Part shown: one piece after another, positions 44,035-55,525 of the stretch | How positions within the stretch are numbered: position 1 is the stretch's first letter | Layout of the letters: every line of letters begins with the position of its first letter | Assembly: GCA_964059195.1 (NCBI GenBank) | Contig: CAXKWD010000001.1 | Location: 216,264,484 to 216,328,483, forward strand | Direction: 5' to 3' | From: Ectobius pallidus | Taxonomy: Eukaryota; Arthropoda; Insecta; Blattodea; Ectobiidae | DNA length: 64,000 nucleotides | Notes under the pieces: model-generated | What the model saw: the letters and a program-made list of their open reading frames with translations, nothing else | Databases searched by the model: none | Told to the model about the DNA's origin: nothing | Position numbers and translations under genes: made by a program

Positions 44035-45025
44035 TCTCTCTCTCAACGTAGAGCCTAAACTGTAATAGGTAGAGACTTGGGATTTTGACAGTACCTTCGT
44101 TTCATAATGTAAGTGCACATAAGAACGGATTTTGATTTTTTTTTTATTTAAAATGCCCAAAATCAAATGCTTTTTTAGAATACTTAATCCCTTTTTACAA
44201 AGAATTATCAAATCCAAATCACAGTTCACATGACAACAGTGTATTGTTGACAGTGGACTCAGGTAAGTTTGGAAATAAATGATACAGGGCTGATAAATTA
44301 GAGAAGCTAAGTCACAAAACTTGCTTTTGAGATAACTGACTTTGACGCCTTTGTAAAAGTTACATTTTTCGCTTAGAACTTTCGACATTGGCCTCTAAGG
44401 TTTCTGTATTATGTCAATAATTAACAGCAACAGACATTGGCACTTTTATTATACAAAAGGTAAAGACTAGCCGAGCTCAATAATGCATAGATCTCATTTT
44501 TGCAAGAATTGGCATTGGCCCTTTTAGAATATTAATCTAATGCACAATGTGATGCAATCACATAACCTTCTCTACCCTGGACATAGAGAATACCATACAA
44601 GGTGTGGTAGTATGTATATTATTATATCGCAGTTTTTTTTGGAGAGGAACGTATGAAAGTGATATTGAATATATTTTTAATTTCATCCCCGAAACGGTTT
44701 TATGGTAACATGAGAGTGAGAAATAAAATATTCCGCATAGACAATACAATTTTATGTTACCGGAATTTCTGTTTCTTCTTATTTGAACCCCTAGCAGCCT
44801 TGGTGTGTAGAAGCGATGGGTTGCAAAATTCTACATCCTCTATGAGACATAAAAAGCTATATCAAGCGTTTTCTGAGGGAATAGTTTGAGTGTGATAAGT
44901 CGTTCTTCATTTGAAATTTTTAATACCTATATAAGGACCTAGAATTTGAAAATAGAAAGTCCTTCATAAGTTAATTTCCAATTACAAAATACAAAATCCG
45001 GACGACGCTACTATTTTATAAATAG
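44035..45025 (+). mobile_element. Helitron (58.4-kb type), diverged, with element D fragment inside
   Basis: AACGTAGAGCCTAAACTGTA onward matches 58399-59301 block by block to AAATCCGGACGACGC at about 44990. The 5' end is replaced by a TC-rich tract and the 3' hairpin is eroded. About 44270-44530 is an inverted piece of element D. Confidence 0.75.
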
Positions 45026-45213
45026 CTTATTTCAAGCTCTCAACGGTTAATCGTGATAATGCATGCGATTGCGAGTTGTTTTAAAATATGCAATGCAATA
45101 AATAAATAAAGTCCAAATAAGTAAGCTAAACATGGTCTACCATAAAATTTTATTTCACCTTCAGTCTCTCTAATGTTTTAATTTACGTATTGCTTCGCAC
45201 AAGAACATTAACA
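45026..45213. other. Spacer
   Basis: AT-rich; nothing recognised. Confidence 0.4.
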
Positions 45214-45405
45214 CTGAGCGAGGTGGCCGAGATGGTCACGTCTTGGACTCGCATTCGGGAGGTCCCAGGTTCAAATCCCGTGGTCAGCCAGTTTGACATG
45301 AGGATTTTCATGATTTCCCCAGTCGTCAAGACAAATGCCGAATTGGATATTTACATACCATGAATCATCCTCACCATTTCATCTTGTATCATATCCATTT
45401 AAATT
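45214..45405 (+). mobile_element. tRNA-derived SINE family S, copy 2
   Basis: A-box TGGCCGAGATGG (45224-45235) and B-box GGTTCAAATCC (45268-45278), then the family tail CCCCAGTCGTCAAGACAAAT and CATACCATGAATCATCCTCA. The best-preserved member here. Confidence 0.88.
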
Positions 45406-45554
45406 AATATCAGTTTAAATTTACTCTATGGGCCTAAAACACCCAATAAATAAAAACAATCGACAATCAATAGTTCCATGGCCCACCCTTCTGTATTAAC
45501 AAATCTCGAACTCCTGATATGGCCTCGTAGTTAAAAGGAGTGTAAATAAAGCTG

Positions 45555-45870
45555 AATTAAATAAAATCAGGTAAACTGATGTAACAAAGTGCCAGTATGT
45601 TTTTGTTTAATCAGTTATGATTGCAGTTATGATATGCAGAATACAAAAAAAAAAAAGTCAAATTGGCCGGTTTCGGGATTTGAACCATGGAACTCCAGAA
45701 TGTCAGGCCAAGACGTTACCATCTCAGCCACCTGGGTCAGTTTAACTGTCTAGTTGGATAAGCGCATTTAAAGCAATAGTGTTGTCATAGCTAACTGTAT
45801 TTTAATTGCCAAAGCCTTATAAGATCACAGTAAAACAATTGACTATGTTGTCTTTTTTAGCTGTGCTGTT
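45555..45870 (-). repeat. Dispersed repeat C, copy 2, with SINE S insert (45657-45745, minus)
   Basis: Flanks match repeat C (AAATCAGGTAAACTGATG). The insert has the minus-strand B-box GGGATTTGAACC at 45675-45686 and A-box complement ATCTCAGCCACC. Confidence 0.72.
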
Positions 45871-45990
45871 TACAGCGACGACACACACACACACAAATCT
45901 GTGGAAGTATGTCTACTGATGCTTTCCTTCAAAATTATGCCTTATCTGAAGAGCATTGCATCTATATTCTATTGTTCTTTATCTTATATG

Positions 45991-46429
45991 TTGGGGCGGA
46001 TTTCTATGAAATGTCATATTTTTCCCCTTTGCATTATTTCAGGTTTCCGACTAATTTAAACCCGATTCCAAGCATGCTGGTGAAAATGGATTGGCTTTTA
46101 TTGTGCATATAACTGCATATTTAGAAAATTTTCAACTATAGTAGCATATTTAGGACATATTTTTGGCATATTTGCGCGCATATTAAAGAAATTTTGAAGT
46201 TGTATATCATATTTTGTAAATTTTGCATTATAATTATACTTTTTGAAAATTTACAGATATTTTAAATAACTGACATATTTTAATAAAATGAATTGTAATG
46301 AAACTTAAAAAAATATACACAATGTGTAAGTGGTGAAGTCATATTATAAATTTTATTATTACTTTAATGTTTTTAGGTCATAAATGCATGCATATATCCT
46401 ATTTTTAGGTCATAGAAATCCGCCCCCTA
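45991..46429. mobile_element. hAT-type MITE
   Basis: Ends TTGGGGCGGATTTCTATGA and TCATAGAAATCCGCCCCCTA. Flanks CTTATATG and CTTATAAG match at 7 of 8 bases. GCATATTT motifs iterate in the middle. Non-coding. Confidence 0.8.
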
Positions 46430-46437
46430 CTTATAAG

Positions 46438-46875
46438 TCATAGCTTTGTCTTTCACATCTCTTCTAACTTCTGTTTTCATGTTTTGTCTTTTTACTACCA
46501 GATTTCCCTTTGAATTGCACTTTATTTTCCACTCCTGACTTGATTTTATTTTTTCTGCCGTTTCCTTTGTTTACACTCTGATTTGTCCAGCCCTCCTGCT
46601 GTACTCCTGATGACTACGGAGCAGTTCTGACTCACGCGCCAGATGTCAATTATGTCTTAAATCCCCTGTACTAATAAGAGGGATCGCAAATTCGATTACA
46701 GATTGCACATCCTCCGCCTGAGGAAATTCTAGCTTCAGCGCTACAGTGAACTAAGTTACGTTCATTTGGTCTTTCCAGGGAGGAGTCTTCTAAACACGAG
46801 GATAATGCTTTACTAGGATTTATTATTATTATTTTTTTACCCTTGCAATTTGACCACCATTTCGAACAGCTAATA
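46438..46875. other. Stretch without recognised features
   Basis: About 440 bases, no partner seen. Confidence 0.45.
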
Positions 46876-47282
46876 TACAGGGTGTTAATGAATAACACCG
46901 AAATATTTTACCTGTCTATAGAGGGGACATAGACAAGCAACTTTTATTAGGAGATTTTTTCTCTATAGATTCAATTTTTCCTGTTACAGCATAAAATCTC
47001 TCAGGGCATGGCCGCCACTGACTTCTAACAGTTGAAAAATTGCATAACAAAAGAACTTCGTTGCTAACACTGTAGTCAGTAGTTATGAATAAAAGAAGAC
47101 TAATCCAGTGGTGACCAGTCATGTGATTAGTCTGTAAATTTTGCAGATATGAAATCTCTAATTTATGATATAGCTGTGGATGAATGATTAAGAATCAGGT
47201 TTTTATCGATTACTAGGAAGGCATGAAGTCGATTTAATGAAAATTGTAACCATCTTTCGGTGTTATTCATTAACACCCTGTA
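46876..47282. mobile_element. TA-flanked MITE family T, copy 3
   Basis: Ends TACAGGGTGTTAATGAATAA and complement; TA at 46874-46875 and 47283-47284. Shorter than the other two copies because the right arm is deleted down to TTTCGGTGTTATTCATTAAC. Confidence 0.92.
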
Positions 47283-47389
47283 TATTTAATTTTTTTTCGC
47301 GTAAGTATAGTACTAGCCCACACACTGAATACACGGTCGACGTATAAACAGTTCGCGGGGACTCGAATGTAAGCAAAACGTGCAGAGAT

Positions 47390-47880
47390 GTGAGACTGGT
47401 CGCTTACTCTTCAGAAAGAACAAAATCTGAGTGTGTTCGAAAACAGGGGGCTTAGGAAAATATTTAGGCCTAAGAGAGATGAAAACGGGGACAGGTGTAA
47501 ACTGCATAACGATGAGCTTCATAACCTGTACTCGTCACCGGATATAGTAAGGGTAATTAAATCGCGGAGGATGAAATGGGCTGGACATGTTGCACGGATG
47601 GGGTGGAAAGATATATCTCAAAAGTACTGAATGGGAGACCCGAAGGTAAAAAGACCACTTGGAAGACCTAGACGTAGGTGGGAGGCCAATATTAGGATAA
47701 ATTTAAGAGAAGTAGGATTTGACAGGGATGGTTGGATGGAGTTAGCACAAAATAGGGTTCAATGGCGGGCTCAGGTAAGCGCGGCAACGAACATTCGGGT
47801 TTTATAAAATAGATCATATTCCATTAGCTTGCTGAGGAATTGTCTATTGCCATTGAGTAAGTAAGTTAAGTAAGTTAACG
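47390..47880 (+). pseudogene. RTE-like LINE RT C-terminus with complete 3' end
   Basis: The plus strand codes VFENRGLRKIFRPKRDENGD, KLHNDELHNLYSSPD, VIKSRRMKWAGHVARMG, then after a frameshift GRPEG and RPRRRWEANIRI-type blocks and RDGWMELAQNRVQWRAQVSA to the stop. It is followed by the family's untranslated end TTGTCTATTGCCATTGAG and an AAGT-type tail (47858-47877). It defines the family's 3' terminus, which the copies at 23 and 24 kb lack. Confidence 0.88.
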
Positions 47881-48289
47881 TTTGAGTACAATTGAGTTTC
47901 CTACCAGGCTACCTACGCCATAAGACTAACATAATGCTAGTTCTGAAACCTAGTTTTCAGATTTGTTTCCAAATATTATTTTTCATATTAAAAATACGCA
48001 AATTTTCTGAAGGGCCTTCTGTTCCATTCAATGAAATGAATTCACTTTCATACGATCAGTTGCGGCCATCATAGGCTATAAACAATGGTTACAGTTTCCG
48101 CATTACGAACAACATGACTGGGACGCAATTACTCCACCTTATTTTGCTTGCTTTGGTAAATAACACCGAGAAACAGGGATAGACAGACTTGAAAAATGTT
48201 AACTATTGATTGATGAGACTCAATTTTTCACGCAATGTGTCGGACTGCATAGAAAACAGTTAGCACAATGATTAGGTTCATCGTTTATC
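47881..48289. other. Spacer; family F fragment near 48240
   Basis: 48235-48285 carries CATAGAAAACAGTTAGCAC, a minus copy of family F. The remainder is unassigned. Confidence 0.45.
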
Positions 48290-48656
48290 TTTTTTTTGGC
48301 AAGATGATAATAAATATAAATTTATTTATATTAATTGAGATATTAGCTGAAAATATTATGTTTATACATTATTGAAGATGGATGTTATATTTCAGAAAGT
48401 AGTTCGCATATGTTGGTTGTTAGGGGGACAGAATATTTGTCCTGTTAAGTTGCTACAAACTGGAGGGCCTTGGTTCCGGTCTTCCATAAAGGCTTGTATT
48501 ATGATGGTTTTACTTACGGCGCTTGTGCTTTTCGTAATTTTTGCCGCACGGAGATTTCTTTTGTTTTCATAGCAACCAGATTGCGTGCGGGAATGTCAAG
48601 TTACGATCCACGGCAACAATATTCGTAATTACCACTAATTAAATACGTCGTGCAAA
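48290..48656 (+). repeat. Dispersed repeat H, copy 1
   Basis: Shares TTGAGATATTAGCTGAAAAT to ACGTCGTGCAAAAA with copies at 57949 (reverse) and 63650. TTGCACGA / TCGTGCAA form short inverted ends in the other copies. Frames inside are not conserved. Confidence 0.72.
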
Positions 48657-48965
48657 AATTCTATTTAATAACATTGATATCTTTTTAACCCAAATTGCAC
48701 AAATTATACAACTTTATTCTTAATTATATTGTTTTACGTAGTAAATATAAATAATTCAACAAAGAAAACGAATCTTATGCTGGCATATGGGAATAAAGAT
48801 TCGAAATGAAATGATTCATGAAGCTTACTCAAATCATGCACAAACAATTAACACGATTGATAATTATTAAAAAGCTGAAAACCCGGCTTCGAGGGGGGGG
48901 GGGACTTCAGATCCGAATTCGCTAGTCCTCAAAAAACCCACATAGCGAGTTTCGTCCAAATCATT
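48657..48965. repeat. Repeat B (Helitron-internal type), copy with empty LINE site
   Basis: Matches 59510-60170 minus its LINE insert and 32480-32631. A G run sits at 48892-48902. It provides the pre-insertion sequence for the LINE at 59590. Confidence 0.65.
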
Positions 48966-49489
48966 TAGGGTAAGGTTGCTATCGATGGGCCACTTAAGGG
49001 AAATCTGAAGTAAAGTGTTCTAAATTCAAAATATTTTAATTTTTTTTCGAGTGAATATAAACTTTACCTTTTATAATTCACTTCGTTAAGAAGATAAGTA
49101 AGAACTGCTGAGGTTTAAAGAAATATTTAAAAAACAAAAATAAGTGTGATTGGCTCAATGAAGGAAACCAGTCTCCTTCATTGAGCCAGGCAGTTTCCAT
49201 GAATGAGCCGCTGTATGACACTTGCTTAGCTTGATATATGTGTTAAAATTTACAAAATAATAGCCGTAGAAGCTAGTGTGTTTGGATCTAAAGTCATTGT
49301 GAGTTATTTTAAACATTTTTCCAGTTTTCATTACCAGATGAAACCTAATATATAACCATTGTGTACGGAAGATTGAAGCATTGAAAATACTATTACAAAA
49401 ATTAAATAGGCCTATGCAATAAAAGTCATGGATTACACTTTGTTTGGACACATAAAATAACACAACAATAGGAACTTTTTGAAAAATAT

Positions 49490-49870
49490 TGACATTTATT
49501 ATGTTCAGACTTTCATTCAATTTTCGCAATAGAATACTTTCGTCCCAGGAGAGATTTTGTCTGGGAGAGGAGAGATGGTACCCAAGGAAGCATGGATTTT
49601 TTTTTGCCAAAGTTGTTCCTCTTGGTGGAAGAGAGTTTGAGCCATCTGTACTGGTAGACCAAAAATGCCATATCTTGTTCTGCAGGTGGCTCATGATTTT
49701 CCCTTCTGATTTGTACGGCGTTATCTGGGGATTCCACAACAGGGATAGCATCTGTTCAAATTGCATCGCTGGTACAAAACGGTAGACGACCTGTCTCATC
49801 AACGTTGAAGACTCGCGTTGAATCGAGCTGGTTCTCGTCAACAATTTTCTCTAACGTGTCAAAAAAATAT
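49490..49870 (-). pseudogene. pogo/Tigger-type DDE transposase fragment
   Basis: The minus strand from about 49868 codes FFDTLEKIVDENQLDSTRVF then NVDETGRLPF. N-V-D-E-T-G holds the first catalytic Asp of pogo/Tigger/Jerky-type transposases, which cut at TA sites. A stop follows ten codons later. A further open frame (AIPVVESPDNAVQIRRENH) may be C-terminal sequence joined by deletion, but I do not recognise it. The CENPB-type DNA-binding part is absent. A longer frame in another phase (49155-49844) is a shadow. Confidence 0.75.
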
Positions 49871-49902
49871 TTTACAACTAATGCTAAGAATGTCATCGCA
49901 TG

Positions 49903-49940
49903 GAGTTTCCTTCAATGGGCCGGCCCATTGAAGGAAACTC
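49903..49940. repeat. Perfect 38-base palindrome
   Basis: Two GGCCCATTGAAGGAAACTC motifs meet head to head at GGGCCGGCCC. It lies inside the pogo-like element and equals two of its iterated end motifs. Confidence 0.95.
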
Positions 49941-50327
49941 GGCGTGGCTCATCGAAGGCAACTAGCTTCTTGTTGCTTTTCTCGTCAATGCTTCTGTTTG
50001 TATAGAGTAAATTTTCATTGTTGATACAGTAAAAGAGGTGGAATGCATCGTACTTTCAGACAGTATCCGTCAATTTTGAACAATAATTAATGTTTCACTG
50101 ATATTACTGTTTCAATAGCGGTAATACATTACAAGAAACTTCAGTAAATCTTACCTTGGCGTGCTCAAGCTTTGTATCTGCCTGGAACAACTTGAAACTA
50201 AGATGGTGGTTCTCTAGCAAGACGAACTTCATATTACTGTCAACAGAGCGAGCTGCTTGCCTGTACATGCGGAGAATTCGTGGTGGCCCAATGAAGGAGC
50301 CGGCCCATTGATAGCAACCTTACCCTA

Positions 50328-50584
50328 ATGTTTTCCCATTTAGGATTGGTTGGTATATGGTTATGTAACGACGGGGATGTAGGCCTACTGCAACTTGAGC
50401 CTGTGGCCCTAGCCGGTGTGTCGGAATTTTGTTCTTTTGTTCTTTTGTTCTTTTACGTGTCAGTAAATCTACTGACATGGGCCTGTCACACTTATGCACA
50501 CATAAAATACAGTTGAATATCAACTAAAAAAGTAAAATATCCACGTACATAAAATATCAACGTTGTAATAGGCCTAAAGACCTT

Positions 50585-50586
<2 letters not shown>
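50328..50586. other. Repeat B continuation, then spacer
   Basis: 50328-50345 resumes the sequence interrupted by the pogo-like element. Beyond that nothing is recognised. Confidence 0.45.

Positions 50587-50638
<52 letters not shown>
50587..50638. repeat. (TA)n microsatellite
   Basis: About 26 TA units. Confidence 0.95.
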
Positions 50639-50644
<6 letters not shown>

Positions 50645-50716
50645 CATGTAAACAAGAATTCTATGAATATATGGTTGACACAGGTAACATATAGAATTTA
50701 CATAGTTTAATATCTA

Positions 50717-52497
50717 TCTATATTAATAAAAATGAATTTACAAAAGGGTTGTTGCCGCATCACCTGAGAACGGCTCGACCGATTTGGCTGATTTCTTTTT
50801 TGTTGTGTTCGTAATTGTCATGACAAGGTTCGTATGAAAGAAAATTTTTGGAAAATCCACGGGAAAAGTCGGAAATGTGAAATGAGGCACTGTTAGAGAG
50901 TTCTGCTTTCAATTGTTTACATAACGAAAGTAATGTATACGGTGTTCACATAGGGCTTTGAATATACTGGGCTTTAACAAATTCTGATACTATCGATGTA
51001 ATTAATACATTTGTGAAAATAATTCTTGAAGAATAAAATCCACGAAAATAAAGCAGTCACATAACTTTCTCTACCCTCGACATGGAAAATATTTTCTCAC
51101 TTCACATTTTGATGCAGAATAAGCGGTCGTATTTGTTCTTTTGGAGTTGCAGTCATGCAGGGACAACTTAAGTGTGTGCCAGTGAGAATGCTATATCGGA
51201 AGTCGGTAACAAATCCTATCCACTGATACGTCACTCATAGCTGTACGCTTGGTATTAGTTGAGAAATAGGCCTAGGGATGTTTATCAGAGGCCCTAAGTA
51301 TCTAAAAGAAGACAAAATGGGATGGAACATTTTCAGTCCTACGCGCGCCTATAGTCCTATAGCCTATTATGTCCCAGGTTTTTGGGAAGGAAAGTATGAA
51401 AGTTATATTGAATTTCTTTTTTACTTCAGCTTTTACTTTACTTGTATGGTAACTAGGAGGTGCCCGTGGTTTCGCCACGATAATTCTTTTAAAAATTAAA
51501 AATTAAGAGTATAATAATTTTTAAAGCATTATATTTATTAACACTTGCACGCGAATCATTCATAAACTGAGCCATTAATAATTAATGAAACAGCTAAAAT
51601 TCCTGCTTTAGAGTACATTCCACGACATGAAAGCGCCCCCTGGGAAAACTATATCAGAATCGATTATGCAGTTCCAAAGAACCTGTGAACACATAATACG
51701 TATTGTTTCTCAGCTGTTTATTGACATGAATATGATGTGAATTTTATTTTATCCATTCAGTGTAATTTTCAGAAATTATATAATGTTTCAAGGGAAGGAA
51801 TGGTTTGTTTGGATTATTATTATCAGCGATATTACAAGAGATAAAACCATCAATATTTTACAGCTGTTGCCCCCGGCTTCGCCCGCCATTATTCATTGAC
51901 TCCAGGATTTTTAAGAAAATTACACTGGTAGATTATTAAAAATGTTTGTGGTTCAGAGCTATGAAAATTGTAAGTAAAAATAAAATTAGAATATTTGTTC
52001 ATTATGTTCATTTCACTTAGGCCTTATATAATAAAGAAACGGTTTTCCTTCCTAATTTTGTAGTCGTCATGAAAGTTTAGACTGCGAGAGACGAACATCG
52101 CCGAGTATACCCGATGTCTCACGAAGCGGGCGAGCAAGCACGCTATTTAGGGCCGTTGAATTGTATAAGAGTAGATGTGAGAGTGAGAAATATAATTTTC
52201 TGTCAAGACATACAATCTTATGTAACCGGAATTTATTTTTCTTCTTATTTGCACTCCTCCCAGGCACGGTGTGTAGAATCAATGGAATGCAACATTCGAC
52301 ATCCTTTATGAGCCATAAAAAGCTATATCTAGCGTTTTCTGAGGGAACAGTCTGAGTGTCATATATCGTTCTTCCTCATTTCGAATTCTACATACATATT
52401 ATATAAGGACCTAGAGTTTCAACATCGATAGTCCTCCATAAGTTCATTTCATATTACAGAATACAAAACCCGTTCGACGCCGGGCCATTTAAGCTAG
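50717..52497 (+). mobile_element. Helitron with reverse-strand Helitron ends inside
   Basis: TC start (TCTATATTAATAAAAATG) after A, CTAG end at 52494-52497 before T, with a decayed hairpin ACCCGTTCGACGCCGGG at 52469. A 5' ACGGCTCGACCGATTTGGC block is typical of one Helitron group. The middle (about 51452-52140) is foreign. A reverse copy is at 61.1-62.0 kb. Confidence 0.87.
51453..52140 (-). mobile_element. Reverse-strand Helitron 3' fragments inserted in the previous Helitron
   Basis: ACTAGGAGGTGCCCGTGGTT followed by TCGCCACGATAATTC at 51451-51484 is a reversed CTAG end plus hairpin. The sequence to about 51660 matches the 3' third of the 13.1-kb type. A second reversed hairpin (CCCCCGGCTTCGCCCGCC) lies at 51870-51887. 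The right limit is approximate. Confidence 0.75.
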
Positions 52498-53088
52498 TTG
52501 TCAATAAAATTTCAAGCTAACCTGTAATTTCTACATCTCCAGCAATCAGATTTTGTTAGATTCTGTTAGGTTTTATTCTAGTGCTTTCAGGATGCATATT
52601 TTCTCCACGATACACTACCAGTTTAAGGATTACAATGAGCTACTGGATGAGAGGGTGTTACGAGAGGTTATAGGCTAGTTTCCGATAATGGAATTTACAT
52701 TAAACAGGTAAATCAAGAATAGGCACTTAATGCATAGGAAGGGCAAAAATAATTACAGGAATGGACGAGGGACCGAACGGAAACACAAGCACACGGGGCG
52801 GGGTTGGGGTAATGGAGAGTTGAAAGCTCTCACCTGAAATTCAAAATTAATTCGCAATGCAAACGGAGGAAACGATTACATAAGCCTATGAACACACAAC
52901 GTTTGTTTTCCATCTCGATCAAATGAAGAACTGCTATGGATCACTGTGTGAGCCTGAAGCATATACGTTTCCTACAATATGTGCTTTATAACATAATTAG
53001 CCATTATAGGCTACACATCCGATCTATCGTTTTAGTTTATTTTGTTACATAATACTGCCGTTTCAGATAACTCTACAGATGTAACACA
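52498..53088. other. Stretch without recognised features
   Basis: About 590 bases; no partner recognised. Confidence 0.45.
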
Positions 53089-53463
53089 CAGGGCCGTAGA
53101 AAGGTCCTCCTGCGCCCTTGGCGAGTCTGACAAATCTGCGCCCTCCAATACTGGGGGTCTGAACAATTTTTTTAAATTTCTGTAAAATTGTTTATTATTT
53201 TAATATAAAAACACTGTTGTTATCAAAGAAAACCTAAACCTCAATTTTAAAATTGATGGATTTTCAAGGTAAGCTACTAAAACCTTATTTTCAGGCGATT
53301 GAGCTACTTAAAAAATAATTAATTAATAAAATCTAGAATTTTTATTGCTTGATAAATTGCACCAGTCTAAAAAAGGGTGGTATTTTTCATGGTTAATTTT
53401 GCGCCCTCTTTATACCTGCGCCCTTGGCGGGGGCCCATCTCGCCACCGCCTAGCTACGGCCCT
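53089..53463. mobile_element. hAT-like MITE
   Basis: Ends AGGGCCGTAG and CTACGGCCCT with further GCGCCCTTGGCG blocks on both sides. The flanking duplication is poor, so the superfamily rests on end style only. Confidence 0.65.
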
Positions 53464-53528
53464 AAAGACACATAGGCCTACATGTTGTTAAACAAATTTA
53501 AACAAAGTGCATAATAACTCATGAAAAC

Positions 53529-53695
53529 CGAGCAAGGTGGCCGAGAGGGTAACGTATTGAACTCGCATTCGGTTCAAATCCCGTGGCCGGCCATTTTCCC
53601 CAGTCGTAATGGCAAATGTCGAGTTGGATATTCACATACCATGAATCGTCCTCACTAATTCATCTTGTATCTTATCCATTTAAGATTTATTATTA
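53529..53695 (+). mobile_element. tRNA-derived SINE family S, copy 4
   Basis: A-box TGGCCGAGAGGG and B-box GGTTCAAATCC, with 11 bases between them deleted relative to 45.2 kb, then the family tail CCCCAGTCGTAATGGCAAAT. Confidence 0.82.
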
Positions 53696-53711
53696 TAATG
53701 CATGTTGTTCA

Positions 53712-53815
53712 ATTGGCTTAGCTCAGTTGGTAGAACAGTGGCACGGATAGCCAAAGGTCTTTGGTTCAAATCGTAGTGTCAGAGGGATTTTTCTCCTATA
53801 ATATTCTCATATAAA
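53712..53815 (+). mobile_element. tRNA-like SINE head, second family
   Basis: TTAGCTCAGTTGG (A-box, 53718-53730) and GGTTCAAATC (B-box, 53763-53772) at tRNA-like spacing, continuing into CAGAGGGATTTTTCTCC, which is shared in reverse near 7.46 kb. The acceptor ends do not pair, so it is not a working tRNA gene. Confidence 0.65.
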
Positions 53816-54862
53816 AATGGTAATTTTGGACATTTTCCCCTTCTTTTTGTTTTTAGGTAATTTAAAGATTCAATGTCTTTTTTCGTCACTTTTCCCATTT
53901 CATATTTATAGGTAATTGTTTTATTTTTAATCGAACAGTATATTGTCTGTGGTTGTAAAAATCAAGGAAATTGATATTTATTTATAAGAAAGGGTTTACA
54001 ACGACAGTGACATCTCGCGATATCCTCAATAGTTATTATAACGGGCTAGCACCTTTTTCTTTACACTTAACGGGAAAGCATCTTTTCTTTGTAGCTCAGC
54101 CCTTAAAATGGATTTTTACAAAGATGGAGAGAGTTCTGTTAAACAATGTTTACGATTCAAAATAACATAAAATAATTTACATAGTTCTCTAAAAAAAAAA
54201 ATCCCTTTAGGCAGGCCTACAGGCGGAGGTAGATTTCGAAGTGCTTTTGGTTTAATTTATTGTCGCTGCGTACCACTCTTCTTCTTTAGCCTTGGCATGG
54301 CAAACCTGCAGTAAAGAGGAAGAGCCTACAATCAATTGTTTTGACAACAATAATAGGATATAATATTCTGGGAGGTCGTGCGCAAGATCAGCAATGAATA
54401 AAATTAGCAAAGCCGCTAAACAAGACAAAATTATGATATAATAATTCTTTCAAGTGTTATTATTTTCAAACATTAAAATCTCGCGTCATATGAGAGCTAT
54501 CAAGAAACTATTTATTGATTTGTAGAGTACTCATCAAGAGCTTTTCAACGATACCCCACAAGACGTGGTTTCAAAAGTTTCGAATTTTCATCCCCCACCC
54601 CCACCCCCACCCTCACTCGAACCCCCGAATCGTTGGTGCCACTGTGAACTCCATAGGGAGTACTCTAATTTATTCAAACAAAGTTTCCCTCTATACTCCA
54701 TAGGGGCCGAGATATACATTTTTAAAAATTTCAACCCCCTCCCCCGACCACCCCCTTGGGCCAATTTTGCTCATTAACGAACTTGTCCGAACTATTGGGC
54801 CTAGAAATAACATATTAAAATTTGGTTCAAATATCTACAAAATTACGGCCGCTATCGTGTAA

Positions 54863-54863
<1 letters not shown>
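53816..54863. other. T-rich hAT-like debris and unassigned sequence
   Basis: 53820-53930 (GACATTTTCCCC, TTTTTAGGTAATTTAAAG) resembles 63070-63250 and hAT subterminal motifs. 54590-54780 holds two runs of CCCCCAC-type sequence. No gene is supported. Confidence 0.4.

Positions 54864-54865
<2 letters not shown>

Positions 54866-54911
<46 letters not shown>
54866..54911. repeat. (TA)n microsatellite
   Basis: About 23 TA units. Confidence 0.95.
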
Positions 54912-54915
<4 letters not shown>

Positions 54916-55084
54916 TCACAATTTTTTTTTTTGAACGGGCGGTGGTTTCGTACTCAGGGGAGCATGAAACGTAAAGATATGAAAGAATTTTTCGCCTAAA
55001 AAAAGTTCGAATGTGTACTGTTTAACACATGGCTCAAATGACTGCATTGCATTGTAGTATAGACATGATTTTAAAAAAAAGTGA

Positions 55085-55455
55085 CTTTTAATTAGTTGTT
55101 ACTCTGGTACCGTTCAACCGACTTGGTCCAAAATAAACAGGCTTCTTGCCATGGGCGTTATAAATGCGTATACCAAGTTTCATGAAAATCCGATAAAGCA
55201 TATTAGAGTTATCGCGCCTTTTGTTATATAATACCATAAAAAGGCACTAAATTGGGTTTTACTCCGGTACCGGTCAACCGATTGGGTCCAATATCGATAG
55301 GTTTCTTCCCATGGACATTATAAACGTATATACCAAGTTTCATTAAAATCCGATAAAGCGTATTGGAGTTATCGCGCTTACAGACACACAGACAGACGGA
55401 CTGACATTTTCCCGTCCCCCACACAATCTCATAAAGTACCATACTGGCACTTAAT
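55085..55455 (-). repeat. Dispersed repeat C, copy 3, internally duplicated
   Basis: The block TTTCATGAAAATCCGATAAAG to the GGTCCAA block occurs twice (55113-55215 and 55250-55380), so this copy contains a partial tandem duplication. It ends at GTACCATACTGGCACTTAAT. Confidence 0.75.
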
Positions 55456-55525
55456 AATTTGCATAGTTCTCTAAAAAAATCGATTGTGTGCTGTTTAACC
55501 CATGCTGTGTAAAATAGCTATCTCT

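Larger units (their letters stand above)
48968..50325 (-). mobile_element. pogo-like element with TA duplication
   Basis: Ends GGGTAAGGTTGCTATCGATG and, inverted, CATTGATAGCAACCTTACCC, TA at 48966-48967 and 50326-50327. The motif GGCYCAWTGAAGGAAAC recurs at least seven times in both orientations (49152, 49171, 49903-49940, 49946, 50285, 50302 and the ends). A transposase remnant reads on the minus strand. Confidence 0.85.

Noticed and set aside
43816..44388. 190-codon minus frame
   Set aside because: It crosses the border between unrelated sequence, a Helitron and an element D fragment, so it cannot be one ancestral gene.
45214..45290. Possible tRNA gene
   Set aside because: The pol III boxes are good but the acceptor stem does not pair, and the tail is shared with other dispersed copies, so it is a SINE head.
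49155..49844. 229-codon minus frame, among the longest open frames
   Set aside because: It is out of phase with the pogo-type transposase motif (NVDETG) in the same DNA and has no recognisable domain; a shadow frame.
53712..53790. Possible tRNA gene
   Set aside because: Acceptor ends do not pair and the downstream sequence is shared with a reverse copy at 7.46 kb.
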